Part shown: positions 1-5,407 of the stretch, piece by piece
How the letters are laid out: every line of letters begins with the position of its first letter
Position numbering within the stretch: the first letter of the stretch is position 1
Assembly (NCBI GenBank): GCA_030589605.1
Contig: JAUUVJ010000318.1
Coordinates: 1-5,407 of the forward strand
DNA from: Candidatus Hodarchaeota archaeon
GTDB lineage: Archaea; Asgardarchaeota; Heimdallarchaeia; Hodarchaeales; Hodarchaeaceae
DNA length: 5,407 nt
Reading direction: 5' to 3'
Notes under the pieces: model-generated
Seen by the model: only the letters and a program-made list of their open reading frames with translations
Told to the model about the DNA's origin: nothing
The model's database searches: none
Position numbers and translations under genes: made by a program

Positions 1-744
1 CAACTAGCTCAGTATGCAAGGGAGAATTATTTGAAGTACGATAAATTATTTGAAACTATATCTAATAGATCATCGGTTTGGGAAACCCAAAACATAAATC
101 CACCTAATTGGTTCCAACAGATCAAGGATGATCCCGAACAAGCACGACCTTTTACATATTTACTTTATGATCTTCATAAACAATATGCAGAAACTTTAGC
201 TAATAATTTAGATATGACTGGTGTGAAAAGAATCATGGATCTAGGTGGTGGATCAGGTGTGAATTCATTAGCTTTACTAAAAAAACATTCTGATCTTACT
301 GCTGTAGTTGTTGATATTCCTCATGTTTGTACTATTGGGAAAGAAATAGCGGCTAAATCTACAGTCGCGGATCGTATAACCTATTATGCAGCTGATTTTT
401 TTCGAGATGATTTACCTACTGATATTGATATGATCCTTCAATGTGATGCAGGGGTCTATACTGAGAATTTTTTTCGTAAATTGTATAATACTTTACACAA
501 AGGAGGTCAATTAGTTATTGTTGATTGGTTGACTCGCGGAATTACCGATTCTCAGCCTGTTCCTGAATCCTCACTTCAACGTAAATTGATTCTATTTGAT
601 GCATCACTAGATAATCCAGATTTTGAAGTTAAAACCAGTGAGCCGATTAAAGAGAATCTTACTAAAGCAGGATTAGTAAATATTACAGAACAGTTCTTAG
701 ACAATGGAACTGTTATTATTAAAGCTCAAAAACCCCAAAATTAA
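1..744 (+). CDS. SAM-dependent O-methyltransferase (acetylserotonin/COMT-like), 5' end outside window
   Basis: This is the C-terminal catalytic part of a Methyltransf_2-type enzyme, which moves a methyl group from S-adenosylmethionine to a small-molecule acceptor; the substrate is unknown. Residues are counted from the TTG at base 31. The SAM-binding loop DLGGGSG is at 70-76, the acidic ribose-binding residue is D95 (VVVDIP), a motif with ADFF follows at 121-124, and GGQLVIVDW is at 158-166. The frame is open from base 1 to base 31 (reads QLAQYAREN), and relatives are about 330 residues with an N-terminal winged-helix dimerisation domain, so the gene most likely begins upstream of the window. 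The TTG at 31 has an SD-like GGGAG at 20-24, so a 237-residue form cannot be excluded. The region where COMT-like enzymes carry the catalytic His (LHDW) reads QCDAGVYTEN and has no His. The gene converges on the Fe-S protein gene. Confidence 0.85.
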   Translation, partial: QLAQYARENYLKYDKLFETISNRSSVWETQNINPPNWFQQIKDDPEQARPFTYLLYDLHKQYAETLANNLDMTGVKRIMDLGGGSGVNSLALLKKHSDLTAVVVDIPHVCTIGKEIAAKSTVADRITYYAADFFRDDLPTDIDMILQCDAGVYTENFFRKLYNTLHKGGQLVIVDWLTRGITDSQPVPESSLQRKLILFDASLDNPDFEVKTSEPIKENLTKAGLVNITEQFLDNGTVIIKAQKPQN

Positions 745-759
745 GTGATTCATGGATAA

Positions 760-1752
760 TTAAATTAGGTCTGGATTGAGAGTTTTAGTTCTGTATTGTT
801 TTTCCAGTTTTTTGTAGTCTAATCGACTGAATGGACATTCTTTAACACATATTGTACAAGCATGATAATCTAAGAACACAGGAAAACAGTTTTCATTTTC
901 GACATGTGTGATTATTCCATTCTCATGTATTATAGGCTTATCATAAATTGCAAATCCTGGACATTTCCGAATACAGCGTCCACATTTTCCACAAAAATCT
1001 TTGATCCATTCATGAGGATTTTCTTTGGAAAATGGTAAATTTTCAATATTTGTGTATATTGCAGTTAATCTAACTCTAGAACCATGTTCTGGAGTGATTA
1101 TTAAACCGTGTCTTCCGTGATATCCAATTCCTGCTAATTCTGCTAGTGGAGGATATAAAACTAATCCCCCTAGTGGATGACCAGCATGAGCAGAGTAACC
1201 TTGTTTTCTCAAATACTCTGTTAATTTATTTGAACATTTTCCAAGGTCATCATACGTTTTCATTATCATTGATGAAGTTTTAGCGCTTGGAGCAAGTTCT
1301 ATTTTGTCTTTATCCATTTCAAATGAGAGTACAATTGCATTATCATGTAAAACGGCCTTATTTTTAAAAATTAGATTCCTAGGGAGTTTAGTATAACCGA
1401 TTGCAGCTATTCCTAGAGATTTCGCATATTTTTCAAATTCCTGAAGTAGTGTTTTAGAGATTGTAAATTTAGGATGAGTAGGATTCTCTATTATCGAAGT
1501 TAGTGATTTATTTATATTTCTCATAATCGAGGGGATCTTTCGCATTGTACTTATCGAATTAAAAAGGCCTACTTTTTCTGGTGGATGTTTAATGCTTTCA
1601 AATACGATTTCAAAACGAGTTGGGGAGTCTTCATTGCTTTTGATTGAATTTTCTATTTCTAATAATTGGGATTCTCTATCAATGGTCTTTTGAAATTGCT
1701 TAATACCATTGGATTTTATAAATAATCTGGAAATTTTTGATTTGATACCCAT
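760..1752 (-). CDS. Cytosolic two-[4Fe-4S] protein of the QueG / reductive dehalogenase superfamily
   Basis: The 330-residue protein resembles the cobalamin-dependent reductase superfamily that contains epoxyqueuosine reductase (QueG) and reductive dehalogenases (RdhA). Residues 205-228 give AGIGYHGRHG followed by ITPEHGSRVR, close to the RdhA/QueG segment before the clusters. The first cluster motif is C254-x2-C257-x2-C260-x3-C264-P. The second is C289-x9-C299-x2-C302-x3-C306-PF, an arrangement typical of RdhA C-termini. No Tat signal or membrane helix is visible, so it is probably cytosolic, unlike respiratory dehalogenases. Residues 1-100 are not recognised. A QueG role is doubtful if the host is an archaeon, because archaea normally make archaeosine rather than queuosine. 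The substrate is therefore unknown, and cobamide binding is inferred from the family. The ATG start is supported by a TATA box about 34 bases upstream and has no SD, suggesting a leaderless or near-leaderless mRNA. Confidence 0.75.
   Translation of the reverse strand: MGIKSKISRLFIKSNGIKQFQKTIDRESQLLEIENSIKSNEDSPTRFEIVFESIKHPPEKVGLFNSISTMRKIPSIMRNINKSLTSIIENPTHPKFTISKTLLQEFEKYAKSLGIAAIGYTKLPRNLIFKNKAVLHDNAIVLSFEMDKDKIELAPSAKTSSMIMKTYDDLGKCSNKLTEYLRKQGYSAHAGHPLGGLVLYPPLAELAGIGYHGRHGLIITPEHGSRVRLTAIYTNIENLPFSKENPHEWIKDFCGKCGRCIRKCPGFAIYDKPIIHENGIITHVENENCFPVFLDYHACTICVKECPFSRLDYKKLEKQYRTKTLNPDLI
799..813 (+). terminator. Possible oligo-T terminator for the methyltransferase gene
   Basis: Two T-runs (T5 at 799-803, T6 at 808-813) lie about 55 bases after the methyltransferase stop codon, inside the 3' end of the convergent gene. 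Archaeal transcription commonly ends at T-runs without a hairpin. T-runs are frequent in AT-rich DNA, so this is only a candidate. Confidence 0.25.
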
Positions 1753-1780
1753 TATTACACCAAAGCACGATTCAATTTCA

Positions 1781-1791
1781 TATATATAAAA
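1781..1791 (-). promoter_or_regulatory. Archaeal TATA box of the Fe-S protein gene
   Basis: On the minus strand this reads TTTTATATATA, a near-consensus archaeal TATA element. Its centre lies about 34 bases before the ATG at 1752. With the usual spacing of about 26 bases from TATA centre to start site, transcription would begin a few bases before the ATG, which fits the absence of an SD. Confidence 0.6.
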
Positions 1792-1797
1792 GAAAAA
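1788..1797 (-). terminator. Possible oligo-T terminator after the 52-residue ORF
   Basis: On the minus strand this reads TTTTTCTTTT, about 45 bases after the stop of the small ORF. It abuts and partly overlaps the TATA box of the next gene. It would separate the small-ORF transcript from the Fe-S gene transcript if used. It is only a candidate, because there is no hairpin and the composition is AT-rich. Confidence 0.25.
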
Positions 1798-1841
1798 GGG
1801 TCACTTTTCCGAAAATCTTTTTAGTTTTTTACTCTTGTTTG

Positions 1842-2000
1842 TTATTCACTATTGGTTATTTCTATTTTCTTTGTCGTGGATATTTTTTGCTTTTTTTCAT
1901 ATTTTGCTTGACTTATTTGTACTATTATCATGCTTCCTGCTAATAACCTGAGTCCTATCCATTCTAATAAATCTGGCATTTCCCCTAAAAAGATCCTCAT
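1842..2000 (-). CDS. Small 52-residue protein with one hydrophobic helix, unknown function
   Basis: An uninterrupted ATG-to-TAA ORF begins MRIFLGEMPDLLEWIG and ends KKIEITNSE. Residues 11-30 form one hydrophobic or amphipathic helix (LLEWIGLRLLAGSMIIVQIS), long enough to span or lie on a membrane. A lysine-rich, charged tail follows (residues 33-45), which would sit in the cytoplasm under the positive-inside rule. A clear TATA box (minus TATATATA) is centred about 30 bases before the ATG. There is no SD, as expected for a leaderless transcript, and this is the same layout as the neighbouring Fe-S gene. The hydrophobic helix loosely resembles the third helix of the two membrane proteins at 2985-3699, preceded by an acidic and aromatic turn, but that similarity is weak. 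I do not recognise a family. It fills most of what would otherwise be a 308-base gap. Confidence 0.5.
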   Translation of the reverse strand: MRIFLGEMPDLLEWIGLRLLAGSMIIVQISQAKYEKKQKISTTKKIEITNSE

Positions 2001-2025
2001 TGATAAGTAGAAAGATTACATAGTC

Positions 2026-2034
2026 TATATATAT
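2026..2034 (-). promoter_or_regulatory. Archaeal TATA box of the 52-residue ORF
   Basis: Alternating TATATATA on the minus strand, centred about 30 bases upstream of the ATG at 2000. It lies in the 60 bases between this ORF and the stop of the V4R gene. No T-run is seen there, so read-through from the upstream operon is also possible. Confidence 0.5.
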
Positions 2035-2060
2035 CCACTTTTCAATAATGTTTGAAATAG

Positions 2061-2957
2061 CTAATTAGATCGATCTCTTGAATCCATAAGTTTATACGAA
2101 CAGTTTTTATCTCCACTTGCTTTACATGTGACTTCTTTCACACGTAAATTAGGATTATCGAAGCAACCTTCTATAAAACCTGCAAAAAAATCACACATTG
2201 GTTTATTTGATTTTTTACCTCTACATATGGGACAAATCATCAGTGTAAATACCCTTTTCTTTTTATCAAACTTTGCAACCGATATTTCATTCAATAGTTT
2301 CAATACAATATCTTGCCCAAAACTCACTTTTGTTGGGAATTTCATTTTCGTAATTTCTATTCCAAAATAGACGCCTAATGAAAATAAAATCCTCTTTTTT
2401 GTATTAACGTCATATTTGTCATCTAGGATTCTAACTAATCGGATTGTATCATCTGGAAACCCCTCAATCAAGTTATCCCCTTTAATCAATAAATCTTGAA
2501 TCATGGACAATGGAGTGTCGCTTGGAATAAAATTAAATATATTTTCATGACTTTCATACAATTTCAATATGCTTCGATATGTTTCTTTAACCTTATCTTC
2601 AAATGATTCAAATATACTACTATCAATTACATTAAGTTCCATAGTATTAAGAATCTTTTCATAACCTTTGATAAACTCGTTTTTTATTTGGTTGAGCAAA
2701 AAATCAACGATATCTTCTCCAGTTTTTCCTCTACTATGAACTACGAATATAAGTTCTTTAAAAATGCTGTACTTGAGAGTACCACCCTCAACCTCAATAG
2801 ATTGTAAATCAGAATGTGCTAGTTCTTTAACTAGCATACTTATAGCACTTGAGATTCCACCAAAGAGGATTTGGTTCATTGATTCTTCTGTTGGTTGCAA
2901 ATTAGTGTGAAAAATGGGTAATCCTGAAGTGAGAAAGATATAAATTCCACTTATCAC
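2061..2957 (-). CDS. Longin/roadblock-like plus V4R domain protein, last gene of the membrane operon
   Basis: A putative soluble ligand-sensing protein of 298 residues. Residues 1-95 look like a longin/roadblock-type profilin fold: strand pairs ISGIYIF / GLPIFHT and IEVEGGTLKYSIF / LIFVVHS, with helices between and after. Residues about 150-290 form a V4R (4-vinyl reductase-like) domain with C255, G260, C278 and C286 in the family pattern (E-V-x-C-x(7)-C near the end). An extra CPIC pair (C242, C245) could help bind metal. V4R domains bind small hydrophobic ligands or metal in several regulators; the ligand here is unknown. The open frame starts at a GTG (2957), three codons after an in-frame stop and with no good SD. 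The natural start is probably an ATG at 2988 in another frame, which would give MTELFEQVND before VISGIYIF if one base were removed (see the separate entry). The stop is TAG. Confidence 0.8.
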   Translation of the reverse strand: MISGIYIFLTSGLPIFHTNLQPTEESMNQILFGGISSAISMLVKELAHSDLQSIEVEGGTLKYSIFKELIFVVHSRGKTGEDIVDFLLNQIKNEFIKGYEKILNTMELNVIDSSIFESFEDKVKETYRSILKLYESHENIFNFIPSDTPLSMIQDLLIKGDNLIEGFPDDTIRLVRILDDKYDVNTKKRILFSLGVYFGIEITKMKFPTKVSFGQDIVLKLLNEISVAKFDKKKRVFTLMICPICRGKKSNKPMCDFFAGFIEGCFDNPNLRVKEVTCKASGDKNCSYKLMDSRDRSN

Positions 2958-2958
2958 A

Positions 2959-2988
2959 TCAATTCACTTGTTCAAACAATTCCGTCAT
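2959..2988 (-). other. Nine-codon ORF and apparent frameshift at the start of the V4R gene
   Basis: An ATG at 2988, preceded by GGAG (2993-2996), overlaps the TGA of the upstream membrane gene as ATGA, the standard layout for coupled translation. It reads MTELFEQVN and then hits TGA at 2961-2959, one base before the GTG that opens the V4R frame. Removing one base (for example one T of the AATTGA) joins the two into a continuous protein. So this is either a sequencing or assembly indel, a real frameshift mutation bypassed by GTG re-initiation, or a short coupled leader peptide. A slip of tRNA-Asn from AAU to AUU pairs poorly, so programmed frameshifting is less likely. Confidence 0.65.
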
Positions 2989-3365
2989 TTTTCTCCAAAT
3001 AGGCGTTCAGAAAACCGATAAAAGTAATAAAATGTAATGATAAGCAAGATTATTCCTGCTAAAAAAAGAAAAAGACGAGTAGGTTTCCAAATTACATCAT
3101 AAAATTCTTTGGGAGAAAACCAAAAAAATTCATCTAAGGCGTCCATAGCCATTGATATTGTTCCAAAGACACTGAAACCGACCATTGGCCAGAGAATTCG
3201 TCTACGTTCGATGATTGGATATTTATTTTTCGAATAAATAATTATTATGAATAACGCAATAAAAGCAAATACAGTAATAATATCTAAAAACGCTTTGATT
3301 ATTTCAAGAGGATTATCTGGTGGATGCCAAGTTATTTCTTCTGGTAAAAGGGCAATATCAATCAT
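2985..3365 (-). CDS. Three-helix membrane protein, second gene of the operon
   Basis: No named family is recognised. With the ATG at 3365 the protein has 126 residues; a longer 136-residue form could start at the ATG at 3395. Counted on the longer form, predicted membrane helices lie near residues 34-54, 67-86 and 107-127, ending in a basic cytoplasmic tail (RFSERLFGEK). The loop after helix 2 carries MDALDEFFW (84-92). This matches FDVLDTLKW in the upstream gene at the same place, and the helix order is the same, so the two are probably paralogues. The start at 3365 is preferred: GGGAG (3376-3380) lies 10 bases upstream, and the ATG comes 4 bases after the upstream stop. The 3395 start lacks a good SD and overlaps the upstream gene by 26 bases. 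The TGA overlaps the next ATG as ATGA. Confidence 0.7.
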   Translation of the reverse strand: MIDIALLPEEITWHPPDNPLEIIKAFLDIITVFAFIALFIIIIYSKNKYPIIERRRILWPMVGFSVFGTISMAMDALDEFFWFSPKEFYDVIWKPTRLFLFLAGIILLIITFYYFYRFSERLFGEK

Positions 3366-3369
3366 TTTG

Positions 3370-3699
3370 TCATAACTCCCAAGTAGTGGCTCCATAGTTA
3401 GCTATCTTGTAAATTCCTAAACCTACAACTATCAGCCCTAAAACAAAGAAAAATCCATCAAATACATTTAGCAAGTCAGTAAAGTCTTCAATATCCCATT
3501 TTAATGTATCTAATACATCAAAGATACTGTGCAGTGATATACCCAGAAGGCCTAGCCATATTTCACGCCATCCTTTTGAGGTTAGATCTGGAAAACGAGA
3601 TTGAATCTTCAGAGCAAATAGTAGATTAACCAATAATCCAATTGTGATTAAAATCTCGATTGAAATAAGGAAAAGATCATCAGGATCTAATGTAACCAA
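3370..3699 (-). CDS. Three-helix membrane protein, first gene of the operon
   Basis: A 109-residue integral membrane protein of no family I can name. Predicted helices are at about 9-30, 45-64 and 79-99, with short loops and a short tail ending ATTWEL. The loop after helix 2 holds HSIFDVLDTLKW (57-68), whose D-x2-L-D-x3-W pattern recurs in the next gene; acidic and aromatic residues at a membrane edge could serve sensing or dimer contacts. The start is TTG, chosen because it follows a good SD (GAGGTGA, 3710-3716) at a 10-base spacing and the hydrophobic helix begins soon after. A strong TATA box about 50 bases upstream marks this as the first gene of a minus-strand operon. The two small membrane proteins could pair into a six-helix unit, with the V4R protein as the cytosolic partner; that is inference from context. 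Confidence 0.75.
   Translation of the reverse strand: MVTLDPDDLFLISIEILITIGLLVNLLFALKIQSRFPDLTSKGWREIWLGLLGISLHSIFDVLDTLKWDIEDFTDLLNVFDGFFFVLGLIVVGLGIYKIANYGATTWEL
3376..3380 (-). promoter_or_regulatory. Shine-Dalgarno motif deciding the start of the second membrane gene
   Basis: GGGAG on the minus strand, 10 bases before the ATG at 3365 and inside the 3' end of the first membrane gene. It supports the shorter 126-residue form and coupling to the upstream stop codon at 3372-3370. Confidence 0.5.
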
Positions 3700-3709
3700 A
3701 GCTAGATTT

Positions 3710-3716
3710 TCACCTC
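3710..3716 (-). promoter_or_regulatory. Shine-Dalgarno motif for the TTG-started membrane gene
   Basis: GAGGTGA on the minus strand, a full match to the usual anti-SD core, 10 bases before the TTG at 3699. It justifies the unusual start codon. Confidence 0.6.
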
Positions 3717-3746
3717 TTAAAATTCAATAAAAAAAATCTACAATGA

Positions 3747-3757
3747 ATATATATAAA
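3747..3757 (-). promoter_or_regulatory. Archaeal TATA box of the membrane/V4R operon
   Basis: The minus strand reads TTTATATATAT, near-consensus. The expected start site about 26 bases downstream (near 3727) leaves a leader of about 28 bases carrying the SD. This is the only strong promoter seen for the three-gene operon. Confidence 0.6.
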
Positions 3758-3816
3758 TTTTGGTTTATAGAGGATTTATTATTTCTAAGATGCGAAATTT
3801 GGTTGAATAACAATGA

Positions 3817-3832
3817 ACTCTTCCTGAAGAGT
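3817..3832. repeat. Perfect 6-bp inverted repeat in the divergent promoter region
   Basis: ACTCTT, a 4-base loop CCTG, then AAGAGT. It lies about midway between the operon promoter and the methyltransferase start. It could be an operator half-site pair or a small hairpin. Short palindromes of this size also arise by chance. Confidence 0.35.
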
Positions 3833-3904
3833 AATGTGATAATGGAATAGCTATTTTTTTTAGAATATCTTAGGAATATATTAATCTAGAGCAAAATAAG
3901 TCCA

Positions 3905-3919
3905 TCTCTATCTTAGAGA
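3905..3919. repeat. Perfect 6-bp inverted repeat abutting the promoter of the modification gene
   Basis: TCTCTA, a 3-base spacer TCT, then TAGAGA. Its right arm touches the putative BRE/TATA element at 3918-3930, a position where a bound repressor would block transcription factor B/TBP. The core TATCTTAG (3909-3916) also occurs at 3866-3873, 43 bases upstream, in direct orientation. A role as operator is inference. Confidence 0.35.
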
Positions 3920-3930
3920 AAAGATTTTTA
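3918..3930 (+). promoter_or_regulatory. Probable BRE/TATA element of the modification methyltransferase gene
   Basis: GAAAAGATTTTTA, with a purine-rich BRE-like part and a T-rich TATA-like part centred about 29 bases before the ATG at 3956. This is the same spacing as the other leaderless-type promoters here. No SD is seen before the ATG. A second candidate (AATATATTA, about 3875-3883) would give a leader of about 50 bases. Confidence 0.4.
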
Positions 3931-3955
3931 CCTGAACCGTCAAAGAGTGTAATCA

Positions 3956-5407
3956 ATGACTTCATCTGATGAAAACAACTCTTTTGGTATGATAACTACC
4001 TCAAAAGAGCTAGCAATAAATTTAGCAATGATTACAACTCAGATTCGTGAAAAAATTAAAACTATTTATCACACTGAGGAATCAAATGGGTTATTGCACA
4101 GAATTCATCAAAATATTAGAAATTCTTATCGTAATAATCATACGGTAAATTTTTTTGCAGATATGTTCGCTCAGACTATTACTTACGGACTCTTTGCCTT
4201 GAAAACCACCACAACTGGAAAATTCGACATACTTAATGATTCTAATAGCCTTATCAAGGCAATTCCAGTTTTGAGAGATTTTATAAACGAAATTACAGAA
4301 CCTGAAAACAAAACTACTTCAAAACATTATTTTGATGAATTGCACATCAAAGAATTATTAAATCTACTTAACAATATTGATATGAAAGAAATAAACAAAA
4401 GCTTTAGGCAAAAAAAACACACTAAGAAAACGACAGATTATATTATTCATTTCTATGAGGAATTTCTCTACCATTATAATCCCAAAAAAAAGTTAGAAAG
4501 CGGTGTTTTTTATACTCCTGACGTGGTAGTTTCGTATATAATTAGATCTATACACGTTTTATTACAATTGAAATTTGGCTGTAAGGATGGGATTATCGAT
4601 GAGTCCTGCACAAAGGTTAATAACAAATTTCCTTTTGAAATCAAGTTTTTAGATCCTGCAGCAGGAACAGGTACATTTATAGCACATATTATTGATGAAT
4701 CACACAGATTATTCGAAGAAAAACATAACTCTTTAGATAAAGAGTCAATACAGCAAAAATGGAATGAATACGTTCATCATAATCTATTAAAGCGTATTTT
4801 TGGATTTGAACTCCTGTTAACCCCTTTTACAATCTCTCATCTTAAACTTAAAATGAAATTACAGGAAACTGGTTATGTAATGCAAGATAATGATCAACTA
4901 GGGGTTTTTTTGACAAATACATTAGTAGGAATTCAGGGATTAGATGCTTTTCTTGATTTGAAAGATAATTTTTCAGGATCATTGAATGGACAAACATCAT
5001 TCGCAAATAAGATAAAATTTGATTATCCTATACCGATAATTTTGGGGAATCCACCTTATTCAGGTCATTCAGGAACCGAATCCGAATGGATGAATGACCT
5101 TTTACATGGAAAAAATGTGGATGAAACACCGCAATTTAACTATTTTGAGGTAGATGGCCAAGCTTTAGATGAAAAAAACCCCAAATGGTTGAATGATGAC
5201 TATGTGAAATTCATTCGTTTTGCTCAATGGCGTATCGAGAAAACAGGGTATGGTATTGTAGCATTCATTACAAATCATGGTTTTCTGAGTAATCCGACTT
5301 TTCGTGGGATGCGCCAGCAATTAATGAAGTCATTTAATGAAATTTATATCCTTGATCTCCATGGAAATATAAGAAGTAAGGAAAAATCGCCTGATGGGGT
5401 AAAAGAC
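3956..5407 (+). CDS. Type ISP / IIG-like restriction-modification adenine-N6 methyltransferase, 3' end outside window
   Basis: The first 484 codons of a larger protein (relatives run to about 1000 residues or more) that methylates the N6 amino group of adenine in a DNA target. Residues 60-82 match the helical region before the catalytic domain (FADMFAQTITYGLFALK). ESGVFYTPDVVVSYI is at 181-195, the SAM-binding motif LDPAAGTGTF at 232-241, and the catalytic NPPY at 365-368. The family signature NPKWLNDDYVKFIRFAQW is at 408-425, followed by FITNHGFLSNPTFRGMRQ at 437-454. The target-recognition region should follow beyond the edge. The ATG at 3956 is preceded by a stop two codons upstream and by a promoter, so this start is firm. 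Relatives as I recall them have an N-terminal PD-(D/E)XK-like nuclease domain of about 200 residues before the segment matching residues 12-35; it is absent here. The protein may be a solo modification enzyme or may rely on a separately encoded nuclease or helicase. Confidence 0.88.
   Translation, partial: MTSSDENNSFGMITTSKELAINLAMITTQIREKIKTIYHTEESNGLLHRIHQNIRNSYRNNHTVNFFADMFAQTITYGLFALKTTTTGKFDILNDSNSLIKAIPVLRDFINEITEPENKTTSKHYFDELHIKELLNLLNNIDMKEINKSFRQKKHTKKTTDYIIHFYEEFLYHYNPKKKLESGVFYTPDVVVSYIIRSIHVLLQLKFGCKDGIIDESCTKVNNKFPFEIKFLDPAAGTGTFIAHIIDESHRLFEEKHNSLDKESIQQKWNEYVHHNLLKRIFGFELLLTPFTISHLKLKMKLQETGYVMQDNDQLGVFLTNTLVGIQGLDAFLDLKDNFSGSLNGQTSFANKIKFDYPIPIILGNPPYSGHSGTESEWMNDLLHGKNVDETPQFNYFEVDGQALDEKNPKWLNDDYVKFIRFAQWRIEKTGYGIVAFITNHGFLSNPTFRGMRQQLMKSFNEIYILDLHGNIRSKEKSPDGVKD

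Noticed and set aside
1801..1841. T-rich stretch on the plus strand as a terminator
   Set aside because: No plus-strand gene ends nearby, so there is nothing for it to terminate.
2128..2370. Open frame of 80 codons on the plus strand
   Set aside because: It lies wholly antisense to the V4R coding region, has no promoter or SD, and its sequence shows no domain; it is a shadow frame.
2997..3395. Longer 136-residue form of the second membrane protein starting at 3395
   Set aside because: It would overlap the upstream gene by 26 bases with no good SD, whereas the ATG at 3365 has GGGAG and follows the upstream stop by 4 bases; kept only as an alternative.
4410..4491. Two A8 runs inside the modification gene as possible phase-variation sites
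   Set aside because: Runs of this length are common in lysine-rich, AT-rich coding DNA; both lie in frame in an intact ORF with no sign of variation.
1..5407. CRISPR array, tRNA, rRNA or insertion sequence
   Set aside because: No spaced direct repeats, no cloverleaf or rRNA-like stretch, and no transposase motif or terminal repeats were seen on either strand.

Overview
The window is AT-rich and looks archaeal. Clean TATA-type boxes (T/A alternations such as TTTATATATA) lie about 30 bases upstream of several starts. Some genes look leaderless, while others carry Shine-Dalgarno (SD) motifs. A V4R domain with an N-terminal longin/roadblock-like segment is a combination I associate with Asgard (Loki/Heimdall-type) archaea. 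That lineage call is an inference from gene content, not from a marker gene.

Layout from left to right. (1) Bases 1-744 (+) hold the 3' part of a SAM-dependent O-methyltransferase of the acetylserotonin/COMT-like family. The reading frame is open at the left edge, so the N-terminal dimerisation/winged-helix domain is probably outside the window. (2) It converges, with a 15-base gap, on a minus-strand gene (760-1752) for a cytosolic two-[4Fe-4S] protein of the epoxyqueuosine reductase / reductive dehalogenase superfamily, which has its own TATA box. (3) The 308-base gap at 1753-2060 is not empty. It carries a credible 52-residue small ORF (1842-2000, -) with its own TATA box. (4) A minus-strand operon runs from 3699 to 2061: two short three-helix membrane proteins that look paralogous, then a longin-like/V4R protein. 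The junctions are tight (a stop and start 4 bases apart, then an ATGA overlap), so the three are probably translated as a unit and may form a membrane-linked sensor. The start of the V4R gene carries an apparent one-base frameshift. (5) After a 256-base divergent promoter region with two small palindromes, a plus-strand gene (3956 to the right edge) encodes the adenine-N6 methyltransferase part of a type ISP / type IIG-like restriction-modification protein. It begins just after the point where relatives, as I recall them, carry an N-terminal nuclease domain.

The most interesting parts are the membrane-pair plus V4R operon, the frameshifted start of its last gene, the nuclease-less modification enzyme (possibly the edge of a defence locus), and the unannotated 52-residue gene. 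Nothing in the left half is functionally tied to the right half by sequence evidence.
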